DNA of 19,960 nt from Micromonospora_J zhanjiangensis (GTDB lineage Bacteria; Actinomycetota; Actinomycetes; Mycobacteriales; Micromonosporaceae). Below are positions 6,228 through 13,747 of the stretch, one piece after another (positions within the stretch are counted from its first letter, which is position 1; each line of letters starts with the position of its first letter). The notes under the pieces are model-generated. The model saw only the letters and a program-made list of their open reading frames with translations. It was not told the DNA's origin and ran no database searches. A program made the position numbers and the translations under genes. The stretch covers positions 1 to 19,960 of the forward strand of contig NZ_JBHSBN010000048.1 of assembly GCF_042650605.1 (NCBI RefSeq), given 5' to 3'.

Positions 6228-7896
6228 TTCGTCGCCCTGTTCCGCCGGTGCCGGCCCGGGCCCGGCCGGGACGGACCCGCCGGGTCAGGCCGGCCAGTCT
6301 GCGCCGGACGGTCAGCACCAGCGGCCGTACGTCGTGCCGGTCCAGGGGGTAGGCCACCGCGAGGAACACCGCGGCCACGACAACTGCGGACAGCATGCCC
6401 TGCACCAGCGCCCCGCCTTTCGTCGGGGTGCCGGTGCCGAACCCGACCAGCCAGTGCGACAGGGCCGCGCCGGCGAGAGCCGCCATCGCACCGGCGAACG
6501 CGCCAACGGCGCCGGCCCGCGCCAGCCCGTCGAGTGCCGGCCGGCCGGCGGTACGGATCACCGCCGCCACCAGCAGCGCCCCGAGGACCAGCATCCCGAT
6601 CGAGTTGCCCAGACCGACCGCGGCGACCCGGTAGCCGATGGGCAGGACGGCCGACACCACGACGACCGCGACCGGCACGACCAACCATCCACCGGCGGTG
6701 GCGGCCATCGCCGACCGGGTCCCGCCACGGGCGTACAGGGCCCGGCTGAGCACCGCGAACAGCGCATAACCGAGCAGACCAGGTCCGAACGCGGCGATCG
6801 CGACGATCGAGGTCCGGTCGGCGTCGGCCCAGAAGAACCGCGCCACCGGCTCGGCGGTGCCGATCAGCGCCGCCGCGCCGAGACAGCTGAACACCAGCAC
6901 CGATCGGGCGGTCGGCGCCAGCGTCCGCCGGTAGGTCTCCTCGTCGCCACCGGCGTGCGCCGCCGACATGGTCGGGTACGCCGCGACCGCGAGCGGCACC
7001 GCGAGCACCGCCCAGGGCAGCAGGAACATGGTCTGGGCCAGGTTGAACACCACCGGCGCGCCCTTCGGTCCGCGAGCCACCAGCGCGATCATCACCAACA
7101 GTGCCAGGTTCTGGGTCGCGACGGTGACCGCCCCGGTGGTGGCCAGCCCGCGCACCCGGCGCCGCGCCTCCGGGTCGAAGGTGTAGCCGTAGCGGGGCCG
7201 CAACCGGAGCCGGCGCAACGGGATCAACAACGACGACGACAGCACCACCACCCCGAGGGTGGTGCCGACCGACAGGATCAACTCGCCACCGCGGCCCGCC
7301 TGGGCAAGAGTGACTCCGGTGCCCTCGACGGCGGCGAAGGTCAGGTAGACGCCGATGACCGTCACGCTGGACAGCAGCGGGGCGATCACCGGCCAGGCGA
7401 ACCGCCGGTGGGCCTGCAACACACCCGTGAGCACGATCCCGATGCCGTACAGCGGCAACTGTGGTGCGAAGACCCGTAACATCCGCGCGCCGGCGTCGAT
7501 GTCGAGCGCGGGCTTGCCGTGCGCGAGCAGTGCCACGATCGGCTCGGCGAGGAGCGCGAGCGCGACCGCGAGCGGGACCAGCAGGGTCACCGTCCAGGTC
7601 AGCAGGGCGCCGACGGTGACCGACACGGCGGCCCGGTCGTCGTCCTCGACGGCGCGGGCCAGCAGCGGCACGACCAGGCTGGCCAGTGCCCCGCCCGCGA
7701 CGATCTCGAAGATGATGTTCGGCACCGTGTTGGCGACCACGTACATGCCGCCGATGTCGCTCTTCTGCCCGAACACCGTGGTGAAGACGGCCGTCCGGCC
7801 GAAGCCGGCCAGCCGGCTCGCCACCGTCAGGACGGCGATGAGCGCGGCCGCCCCGGCGATCCGCCCGGTGCCGGCGAGGGGTGCCGGTGCTGTCAC
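6208..7896 (-). CDS. murJ: MurJ/MviN-family lipid II flippase
   Basis: 562 residues. MurJ moves undecaprenyl-linked peptidoglycan precursor from the inner to the outer face of the plasma membrane. The sequence shows about 14 hydrophobic helices from residue 12 to about 520, the family opening ASRLAGFGRTAVFTTVFG, then VANTVPNIIFEIVAGGALASLVVPLLAR and the loop GVLQAHRRFAWPVIAPLLSS. A short Arg/Gly-rich cytoplasmic tail ends it. There is no large C-terminal kinase-like or extracellular extension of the mycobacterial Rv3910 type. The GTG at 7896 lies one base after the stop of the upstream gene (TGA-C-GTG); starting further upstream would overlap it. In M. tuberculosis murJ is elsewhere on the chromosome, so its place between steB and pyrG is a lineage feature. 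It could alternatively flip a different lipid-linked sugar. Confidence 0.95.
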   Translation of the reverse strand: MTAPAPLAGTGRIAGAAALIAVLTVASRLAGFGRTAVFTTVFGQKSDIGGMYVVANTVPNIIFEIVAGGALASLVVPLLARAVEDDDRAAVSVTVGALLTWTVTLLVPLAVALALLAEPIVALLAHGKPALDIDAGARMLRVFAPQLPLYGIGIVLTGVLQAHRRFAWPVIAPLLSSVTVIGVYLTFAAVEGTGVTLAQAGRGGELILSVGTTLGVVVLSSSLLIPLRRLRLRPRYGYTFDPEARRRVRGLATTGAVTVATQNLALLVMIALVARGPKGAPVVFNLAQTMFLLPWAVLAVPLAVAAYPTMSAAHAGGDEETYRRTLAPTARSVLVFSCLGAAALIGTAEPVARFFWADADRTSIVAIAAFGPGLLGYALFAVLSRALYARGGTRSAMAATAGGWLVVPVAVVVVSAVLPIGYRVAAVGLGNSIGMLVLGALLVAAVIRTAGRPALDGLARAGAVGAFAGAMAALAGAALSHWLVGFGTGTPTKGGALVQGMLSAVVVAAVFLAVAYPLDRHDVRPLVLTVRRRLAGLTRRVRPGRARAGTGGTGRRRSRTGR

Positions 7897-7897
7897 G

Positions 7898-8773
7898 TCA
7901 GGCGGGCCGCCGCCCGAGATCGTCCAGTTCCCGCAGGCCACGGGTGTTCTGGATCACCTGTGTGAAGCTGACCTTCTCACTGGCGGCGGTGAGCGCACCG
8001 ACCACCGCCAGGATCCCGGCCCGACCCACCGGCCCGGTACGGGCGGCCAGCGCCACGCCGAGCAGCGCCCCGAGCGCGTTGGCGCCGCTGTCGCCGAGCA
8101 TCACCCGCTCGTCCAGGTCGGCCGGCAGCAGTGCCGCGGCGGCGCCGACCGGCGCGGCGGCCAACCCACCGGCCGGTCCCGGCAGCAGCGGCGCGCCGAG
8201 CAGCACACCGGCCTTGAGGGCCCGCCCCGGGCGCAGGTCGAGCAGGTTGACCAGGTTCGCCGTACCGGCGATCACCCCGGCGCCGAGCAGCACGTCGGCG
8301 CCGCGGCCGACCCACCCGGCGCGGCGCCCGCCCGGACGGGCGCGGACCGTCGGGTCGGCGGCGAGCAGGGCGGCCGCCGCGAGGCCGGCCGCCCCGACGC
8401 CGGCGATCTTGACCAGTCCGCTGGTCACCCGCCCGTCGCGCAGCGCGCGCAGGTGGCCGGCGAAGCCCTTGTCCGCTTTCTGCTCGGGGCGGGCGCCGAC
8501 GACGTCGTCGTACAGACCCACGGCGCCGGAACCGAGCCCGGCGACCAGCGCGGCGGCCGCGGCCGGGGCGCTGGGCGCGGCGAGCGCGCCGGCGGTGGCG
8601 GCACCGGCCGCGAGGGCCGGCCCGGCGGCCAGGGTGACCGTCCGGCCGCGGAAGTTGGTGCGCTCCAGCGGCGCGGCGACCGGCGACGAGGTGACCGCCC
8701 GCAGCACGGCCCGCGCGGTCAACGCGGCGACACCGGCCGCCAGCAGGCGACCGGTCGATGCCCGCCCGCTCAC
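7898..8773 (-). CDS. MraY/WecA-like (prenyl-phosphate sugar-1-phosphate transferase family) membrane protein
   Basis: 291 residues, hydrophobic and Ala/Gly-rich, with roughly eight predicted membrane segments. Motifs of the polyprenyl-phosphate N-acetylhexosamine-1-phosphate transferase family are visible in order: GLYDD (86-90, the paired aspartates), a lysine-containing loop KADKGFAGHLRAL, NLVNLLDLRPGRALK (173-187, like the NxxNxxDG loop) and MLGDSGANALGALLG (225-239, like the GDxG motif). The C-terminal HxH loop of true MraY or WecA is not visible; the equivalent stretch reads SEKVSFTQVIQNTRG. Such enzymes link a sugar phosphate to undecaprenyl phosphate and start glycan synthesis. Here activity and substrate are unknown. 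The GTG at 8773 overlaps the steB stop as GTGA, and murJ follows one base after its own stop. It is clearly distinct in sequence from the essential MraY of the dcw cluster. Confidence 0.82.
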   Translation of the reverse strand: MSGRASTGRLLAAGVAALTARAVLRAVTSSPVAAPLERTNFRGRTVTLAAGPALAAGAATAGALAAPSAPAAAAALVAGLGSGAVGLYDDVVGARPEQKADKGFAGHLRALRDGRVTSGLVKIAGVGAAGLAAAALLAADPTVRARPGGRRAGWVGRGADVLLGAGVIAGTANLVNLLDLRPGRALKAGVLLGAPLLPGPAGGLAAAPVGAAAALLPADLDERVMLGDSGANALGALLGVALAARTGPVGRAGILAVVGALTAASEKVSFTQVIQNTRGLRELDDLGRRPA

Positions 8774-9714
8774 TGCGCGGTCAACTTCGGGGTCAGGCCG
8801 CTGACGCCGGCGCCCATGCCGTACTGGCCGGCCTTCTTGGTGGTCACCTGCTGGATGGTGGCCATCGCCGCGACCAGCTGCCCCACGGTGGTGGTGGAGT
8901 TGTCGACCGTGGAGATGGTCTGTGACAGCGTCGGGTCGCCGCGTACCCCGGCGACCACGTTGCCGCTGCCGGCGCCGTTGCCGGCGATCACCAGGGCCGC
9001 GTTCTTGTCCAGCTGGACGGCGAGGCGCAGCACCGAGTCGTCCTTGCGCTGCGCGTTCTTGTCGACGTACGCCTGTCCGCTGATTATCACCACCGCCTCG
9101 GCCGGTCCGGTGATCTTGTCATCCACCGCCAGATAGCCGGCGTTGCTGTACGCCGACAGCAGCGCCTTTCGGTCCGCCTCGGTGACCGGCGCGGTCGGCG
9201 CCGCGCGGTCGACCAGGGCGCTGGACAGCAGCGCGCTGGAGGTCTCCACGCCGTCGCTGTTGCCGGGCAGGCCGGCCGCCGGGATGCTCGGCTGGGCCGC
9301 CCGGTCGGCCACCTCGAGCAGATCGGAGTTGTTGTCCGGCTCGAAGAACTTGTCCTGCACGGCTACCCGGCCGGTGACCGTGGCGCCGGCCAGCTTCAAC
9401 ATCTGCACCACGCCGTCGGACTGGTTGCGCTCGGCCGTCGGCAGCGACACCACCAGGACCCGCCGGCCGGCCAGCTTGGTCGGCAGCACCGTCTGCGCGA
9501 TCTCGGCGGCGAAGTCCTCCTCCGCCTTGAGTTCCTTCTCCAGGCTGGCGACGTTGTCGCGCCACTGGTCGTTGCTCTTGCGCAGCCCCGTGACCTGCTC
9601 CTTCAGCGAGTCGGCGACCGGCCCGTTGAGGGCGGCGGTGCCCACCACCAGACCGATCGCCAGCGCGAGGAACACCGCGGTCAGGGAAACCACGTGGTAG
9701 CGGAAATTGATCAC
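8770..9714 (-). CDS. steB: SteB/MctB-family membrane-anchored protein (Rv1698-like)
   Basis: 314 residues. One N-terminal membrane segment (MINFRYHVVSLTAVFLALAI, about 8-28) anchors a coiled-coil stretch (about 35-70, KEQVTGLRKSNDQWRDNVASLEKEL) and a large extracytoplasmic domain. In Corynebacterium, SteB works with SteA in cytokinetic ring assembly and activation of the RipA cell wall hydrolase. The M. tuberculosis relative Rv1698 was described as MctB, linked to copper resistance. Which role applies here cannot be read from sequence; no Cys/Met-rich copper motif stands out. The GTG at 9714 follows AAGAGG with a seven-base gap. It lies 26 bp after steA and overlaps the next gene by GTGA. Confidence 0.9.
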   Translation of the reverse strand: MINFRYHVVSLTAVFLALAIGLVVGTAALNGPVADSLKEQVTGLRKSNDQWRDNVASLEKELKAEEDFAAEIAQTVLPTKLAGRRVLVVSLPTAERNQSDGVVQMLKLAGATVTGRVAVQDKFFEPDNNSDLLEVADRAAQPSIPAAGLPGNSDGVETSSALLSSALVDRAAPTAPVTEADRKALLSAYSNAGYLAVDDKITGPAEAVVIISGQAYVDKNAQRKDDSVLRLAVQLDKNAALVIAGNGAGSGNVVAGVRGDPTLSQTISTVDNSTTTVGQLVAAMATIQQVTTKKAGQYGMGAGVSGLTPKLTAQ

Positions 9715-9740
9715 ACCAGAGCCTCTTGATCAGTCGGGGC

Positions 9741-10919
9741 CTAGAACAGCTGTCCGAGCTGGAACACCAGATTGTTCCACCACTCCGACACCACACCCAG
9801 GTAGGCCTTGCCGACGGTGGAGACGGCCACCGCGGACGCCATCGCGGCCACCGCCGACAGAACCAGCAACAACAGGGCCGACCCGGAGATGCTCTGCCGG
9901 TAGAGCCGACTCACCCCCTTGGCGTCGACCAGCTTGCCGCCCACCTTGAGCCGGGTCAGGAAGGTGGACGCCATCCCGCCCCGCCCCTTGTCCAGGAACT
10001 CGACAAGCGTCGCGTGCGTGCCGACGGCCACGATCAGGGACGCGCCCTTCTCGTCGGCCAGCAGCATGGCCAGATCCTCACTCGTGGCCGCGGCCGGGAA
10101 GGTCTCCGCGGCCACGCCGAGCTGATGCACCCGGTCCAGACCCGGCGCCCGGCCGTCCGGATAGGCGTGCACGATCACCTCGGCGCCGCAGCGCAGCACG
10201 TCGTCGGTGACCGAGTCCATGTCCCCGATGATCATGTCCGGCGTGTATCCGGCCTCGACCAGCGCGTCCGCCCCGCCGTCGACCCCGATCAGCACCGGTT
10301 TGAACTCCCGGATGTACGGCCGCAGCACGTCGAGGTCGGCCTTGTAGTCGTAACCACGCACCACGATCAGACAGTGCCGACCCCGGATCTGGGTCTCGAT
10401 CGCGGGCACCCCGACACCGTCGAGCAGCAGCTCCCGCTCCTGCTTGAGGTAGTCCATCGTGTTGGCGGCGAACGCCTCCAGCTGCACCGACAGCCCTTCC
10501 CGGGCGTCGGCCATCGCCTTGGCGACCGTCTCGGCGTCCTGCCGGGTGCCGTGCGCGACCGGCTCGTCACCGATCAGGACGGTGTTGCCGTCGACCCGGA
10601 CGGTGTCGCCCTCCCGGATCTGCTGGAAGGCGCTCTCGCCGAGATCGTCCAGCAGCGGGATGCCGGCCTCGACCAGCACCTGCGGGCCGAGGTTGGGATA
10701 CCGGCCGGAAACCGACGGTTTGGCGTTGAGCACCGCGGCGACACCGACGGCCACCAGCGAGTCGGCGGCCACCCGGTCCAGGTCCACGTGGTCGATGACG
10801 GCGATGTCACCCGGCCGCAGACGACCCGCCAGACGCTTGGTCCGGCGGTCGAGGCGCGCGGTGCCGACAACGGAGCCGGGTTCGACGCTCCGGGTCCGGC
10901 GCAAGGTGGGTAGACGCAT
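9741..10919 (-). CDS. steA: SteA, cytokinesis protein with a thiamine-pyrophosphokinase-like fold (Rv1697-like)
   Basis: 392 residues. The N-terminal half is a conserved actinobacterial domain (LDRRTKRLAGRLRPGDIAVIDH). The middle resembles thiamine pyrophosphokinase folds (VLIGVDGGADALVEAGYTP then DMIIGDMDSVTDD), and near the C-terminus one membrane helix (about 345-365, SGSALLLLVLSAVAAMASAV) is followed by a short extracytoplasmic tail. In Corynebacterium, SteA pairs with SteB at the division site; thiamine metabolism is not its role. The ATG at 10919 is chosen because AGGA precedes it by eight bases and homologues begin MRLPTLRR; an ATG at 10928 would add three residues. It is the first gene of the leftward run to the NUDIX gene, with a perfect palindrome in its upstream region. 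Confidence 0.93.
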   Translation of the reverse strand: MRLPTLRRTRSVEPGSVVGTARLDRRTKRLAGRLRPGDIAVIDHVDLDRVAADSLVAVGVAAVLNAKPSVSGRYPNLGPQVLVEAGIPLLDDLGESAFQQIREGDTVRVDGNTVLIGDEPVAHGTRQDAETVAKAMADAREGLSVQLEAFAANTMDYLKQERELLLDGVGVPAIETQIRGRHCLIVVRGYDYKADLDVLRPYIREFKPVLIGVDGGADALVEAGYTPDMIIGDMDSVTDDVLRCGAEVIVHAYPDGRAPGLDRVHQLGVAAETFPAAATSEDLAMLLADEKGASLIVAVGTHATLVEFLDKGRGGMASTFLTRLKVGGKLVDAKGVSRLYRQSISGSALLLLVLSAVAAMASAVAVSTVGKAYLGVVSEWWNNLVFQLGQLF

Positions 10920-10927
10920 CCAGACCA

Positions 10928-10931
10928 TCCT
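10928..10931 (-). promoter_or_regulatory. Ribosome binding site deciding the steA start
   Basis: AGGA on the minus strand, eight bases before the ATG at 10919. It overlaps the alternative ATG at 10928, which therefore has no usable site of its own. Confidence 0.5.
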
Positions 10932-10950
10932 GGCACGTGAGGCACGTTTT

Positions 10951-10964
10951 CATGTCGCGACATG
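10951..10964. promoter_or_regulatory. Perfect 14-bp palindrome upstream of steA, candidate operator
   Basis: CATGTCGCGACATG reads the same on both strands. It ends 32 bp before the steA start, inside the 118-bp recN/steA gap, where a repressor or activator could sit over the promoter. No binding protein is recognised, and no clear -10 hexamer was found next to it. Confidence 0.45.
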
Positions 10965-10983
10965 CCCCGATCGGATCCGTACC

Positions 10984-11001
10984 CCCGGGCAGACGCCCAG
11001 G
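10984..11001 (-). terminator. Hairpin after recN, possible terminator
   Basis: On the minus strand CCTGGGC pairs with GCCCGGG across a four-base loop (six Watson-Crick pairs and one G-T). It starts about 37 bp after the recN stop and precedes the palindrome and start of steA. It is GC-rich with no U-tract. It suggests that recN and the steA run are separate transcripts, at least in part. Confidence 0.4.
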
Positions 11002-11037
11002 AACCGGACCTCGTTGTGGCGACCGTCACAGATCCGT

Positions 11038-12795
11038 TCAGGGGCGACGCTCCCGGGCCGCCACCGCCAGCAGTTCCTCGGCGTGTGCGATACCCAGATC
11101 GGAATCCGGCAAACCGGCCAGCATCCGGGCCAACTCCCGGGCCCGCTCGGTGTCCTCGACCACCCGGACCCCACTGGTGGTCACCGCGCCACCGGTGTCC
11201 TTGGCCACCACCAGATGCCGGTCGGCGAAGGCGGCGACCTGCGGCAGGTGGGTCACCACCAGGACCTGGTGGCTGCGCGCCAGCCGGGCCAACCGCCGAC
11301 CGATCTCCACCGCGGCCTGTCCCCCGACCCCCGCGTCGACCTCGTCGAAGACCAACGTCGGCGGTCCACCGGAACCGGCGAACACCACCTCGATGGCGAG
11401 CATCACCCGGGACAGCTCCCCGCCCGACGCGCCCCGCTGCAACGGCAGCGACGGCGCGCCCGGGTGGGCCAGCAGCCGCAACTCCACCTCGTCCGCACCG
11501 TCCGGCCCCACCCCGACCTCGGCCCCGTCGACGGTCAGCGCCGGCTCGGTCCGGCCGGCGGGCCGGGGCAGCACACTCACCTCGACCCGGGCGTGCGGCA
11601 TGGCCAGGCCGGCGAGTTCGACGGTGACCTGCTCGGCGAACCGGGTGGCCGCCTCACGGCGGGAGGCCGACAACCGGGCCGCCAACTCGGCGACCTCGCC
11701 GGCCAGCCGCTGCCGTTCCCGGTCCAGCTCGTCGAGCAGCTCGTCGGAGCTGTCCAGTTCGGACAGCCGGGTCCGGGCCCGCTCGGCCCAGGCGACCACG
11801 CCGTCCACGTCGTCGGCGTACTTGCGGGTCAGCGCGCGCAACGCGGCCCGCCGCTCGTACACCGCCTGCAAGCGGGCCGGGTCGGCGTCCAGGGCGGCCA
11901 GGTAGCCGGACAGCTCCGCCGACACGTCACCGACCAGGGTGGCCGCCTCCTCCAGCCGGGCGGCCAGGTCACCGAGCACGCCGTCCAGCGCGGCCTGCCC
12001 CTCCAGGGTGCGCCGGGCCGTGCCGAGCAGGCTGGTGACGTCCGGTACGTCGTCGGCCGGCTCGGTGCCGCCGGCCACGCACTGGTGCGCCAGTTGCGCC
12101 GCGGTGCGCAGCCCCTCGGCGTGCTCCAACCGCTGCGCCTCGGCCTTGAGCTCGTCGTCCTCGCCAGGTTGCGGGTCGACCCGGGTGATCTCGTCGAGCC
12201 CGAGCCGCAGCAGGTCGGCCTCCTGGCTGCGCTCCCGGGCGTTGCGCCGCCGGTCGGCCAGGTCGTCGGCGACCCGCCGCCACTGGGTGAACGACTCCCG
12301 GACCGCGTCCAGCAGCTTCTCGTGCTCCGGTCCGGCGAACCGGTCCAGGGCCGCCCGCTGCTCGGCCGGACGCAGCAGCCGCAACTGGTCGGACTGGCCG
12401 TGCACGGCCACCGTCTGCTCGCCGATCTCACCCAGCATGGCCACCGGCATGCTGCGCCCGCCGACGTGCGCCCGGGACCGGCCCTCGACGGTCACCGTTC
12501 GGCTCAGCAGGACGGCGCCGTCGTCGTCCGGCGCACCGCCGGCGTCGGCGATGCGGGTGTGCACCGTGGTCGCGGTCGGCTCGGCCAGCCGCAACCGACC
12601 CTCCACCACGGCCCGCCCCGGGTCGGCCCGGACCCTCCCGGCGTCGGCCCGGCCACCGAAGAGCAGGCCGAGCCCGGTGACCACCATCGTCTTGCCCGCA
12701 CCGGTCTCGCCGGTGATGACGTTCATGCCGCGGGTCAGCGGCAGGGTGGTGTCCTCGATGACGCCCAGGCCGGTGATGCGAAGCTCCTCCAACAC
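11038..12795 (-). CDS. recN: DNA repair protein RecN
   Basis: 585 residues, an SMC-like ATPase that acts at DNA double-strand breaks in the cytosol. The N-terminal Walker A motif is GETGAGKT (29-36), followed by a long Glu/Arg/Leu-rich coiled-coil middle. The ABC signature (ASGGELSRVMLAIEV, about 455) and Walker B (TLVFDEVDAGVGG, about 478) lie in the C-terminal part. The GTG at 12795 gives the family N-terminus (M)LEELRITGLGVIEDTTL. It has no Shine-Dalgarno sequence, but a -10 hexamer ends eight bases before it, which fits a leaderless mRNA. A GTG at 12834 would add 13 residues and also lacks a ribosome site. It lies downstream of tlyA and nadK as in mycobacteria, yet seems to have its own damage-type promoter. 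Confidence 0.96.
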   Translation of the reverse strand: MLEELRITGLGVIEDTTLPLTRGMNVITGETGAGKTMVVTGLGLLFGGRADAGRVRADPGRAVVEGRLRLAEPTATTVHTRIADAGGAPDDDGAVLLSRTVTVEGRSRAHVGGRSMPVAMLGEIGEQTVAVHGQSDQLRLLRPAEQRAALDRFAGPEHEKLLDAVRESFTQWRRVADDLADRRRNARERSQEADLLRLGLDEITRVDPQPGEDDELKAEAQRLEHAEGLRTAAQLAHQCVAGGTEPADDVPDVTSLLGTARRTLEGQAALDGVLGDLAARLEEAATLVGDVSAELSGYLAALDADPARLQAVYERRAALRALTRKYADDVDGVVAWAERARTRLSELDSSDELLDELDRERQRLAGEVAELAARLSASRREAATRFAEQVTVELAGLAMPHARVEVSVLPRPAGRTEPALTVDGAEVGVGPDGADEVELRLLAHPGAPSLPLQRGASGGELSRVMLAIEVVFAGSGGPPTLVFDEVDAGVGGQAAVEIGRRLARLARSHQVLVVTHLPQVAAFADRHLVVAKDTGGAVTTSGVRVVEDTERARELARMLAGLPDSDLGIAHAEELLAVAARERRP

Positions 12796-12803
12796 AGCAA
12801 CCG

Positions 12804-12826
12804 ACAGTAGTAGCGAGGAGCGACAA
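12804..12826 (-). promoter_or_regulatory. Candidate RecA-independent DNA-damage (PafBC-type) promoter of recN
   Basis: The minus strand reads TTGTCGCTC (12826-12818), exactly eight bases, then TACTGT (12809-12804). The published actinobacterial RecA-independent damage promoter is TTGTCRGTG-N8-TANNNT. Seven of nine upstream positions match, with the core TTGTCR intact, the spacing is exact and the -10 fits TANNNT. The -10 ends eight bases before the recN GTG, so the transcript would start at or next to the start codon. PafBC is the known activator of this promoter class in mycobacteria. Confidence 0.65.
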
Positions 12827-12862
12827 TCCACCACCCGGCAGGCCCGAACCGGCCCGACGGGC

Positions 12863-13747
12863 TCAGGACCGGCTGCCCCGCCAGCCGTGCACCGGCAGGG
12901 CGAACTTGGCCACCAGCCGGTCGGTGAACGGCCGCGAACTCAGCCGTACGACCCGCACCGGCAGCGAGCCACGCTGCACCGACACCCGCGCCCCGGGCGG
13001 CAGGTCGTAGACCCGGCGGCCGTCGCAGCAGAGCACCGCTAGGGTGGTGAACGGGTCCACGGTGATGGCGAAGGTGGACGTGGGCGCCGTGACCAGCGGC
13101 CGGCTGAACAGGGCGTGCGCGCTGATCGGCACCAGCAGCAACGCCTCCACCTCCGGCCAGACCACCGGCCCGCCGGCCGAGAAGGCGTACGCCGTCGAAC
13201 CGGTCGGGGTGGCGCAGACCACGCCGTCGCAGCCGTACCGGGACAGCGGCCGCCCGTCGACGTCGACCAGCAGCTCCAGCATCTGGGCCCGCTCGCCCTT
13301 CTCCACCGAGACCTCGTTGAGCGCCCAGGACTGGATCGGCGGCCCACCGTCGAAGTCGGCCCGCACGTCGAGGGTCAACCGTTCGTCCACGGTGTATTCG
13401 CGCGACACCACCTCCCGGACCGCCAGGTCCAGGTCGTCGATCTCGGCCTCGGCCAGGAAGCCGACCTTGCCGAGGTTGATGCCGAGCAGCGGCGCCTTGG
13501 CCGGCCGGGCCAGGTCGGCGGCGCGCAGGAAGGTGCCGTCACCGCCCAACGCGATGACGATCTCGGCGCCCTCGGCCGCGGTCAACCCGCTGACCGGCAC
13601 CACGCCGGGCAGGTCCAGGTCCTCGGCCTCCTGCGCGACCACCCGTACCTCGAAACCGGCCTTCATCAGGTCGGTCGCGACCGTACGCGCGTGCTCGGTG
13701 CTGCGCCGGCGCCCGGTGTGGGTCACCAACAGTGCGGTCCGACTCAC
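12863..13747 (-). CDS. nadK: NAD kinase
   Basis: 294 residues. It phosphorylates NAD to NADP using ATP or polyphosphate and is the only de novo source of NADP. Family motifs are present: GGDGTFLRAA (68-77), INLGKVGFLAE (90-100), NE (144-145), and CDGVVCATPTGSTAYAFSAGGP (173-194), with the diacylglycerol-kinase-like fold to the end. Length fits the mycobacterial enzyme. The GTG at 13747 overlaps the tlyA stop as GTGA, indicating translational coupling. Older annotations call it ppnK. No departures from the family were seen. Confidence 0.97.
   Translation of the reverse strand: MSRTALLVTHTGRRRSTEHARTVATDLMKAGFEVRVVAQEAEDLDLPGVVPVSGLTAAEGAEIVIALGGDGTFLRAADLARPAKAPLLGINLGKVGFLAEAEIDDLDLAVREVVSREYTVDERLTLDVRADFDGGPPIQSWALNEVSVEKGERAQMLELLVDVDGRPLSRYGCDGVVCATPTGSTAYAFSAGGPVVWPEVEALLLVPISAHALFSRPLVTAPTSTFAITVDPFTTLAVLCCDGRRVYDLPPGARVSVQRGSLPVRVVRLSSRPFTDRLVAKFALPVHGWRGSRS

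Noticed and set aside
5012..6688. Upstream extension of the alkaline-phosphatase-fold gene to 6688
   Set aside because: The open frame results from high GC; it overlaps the glycosyltransferase and murJ on the same strand and reads as Arg/Gly-rich non-protein sequence. The signal-anchor start at 5011 fits.
12796..12862. LexA-type SOS box before recN
   Set aside because: No GAAC-N4-GTTC-like site was found; the damage-type promoter at 12804-12826 explains the gap better.
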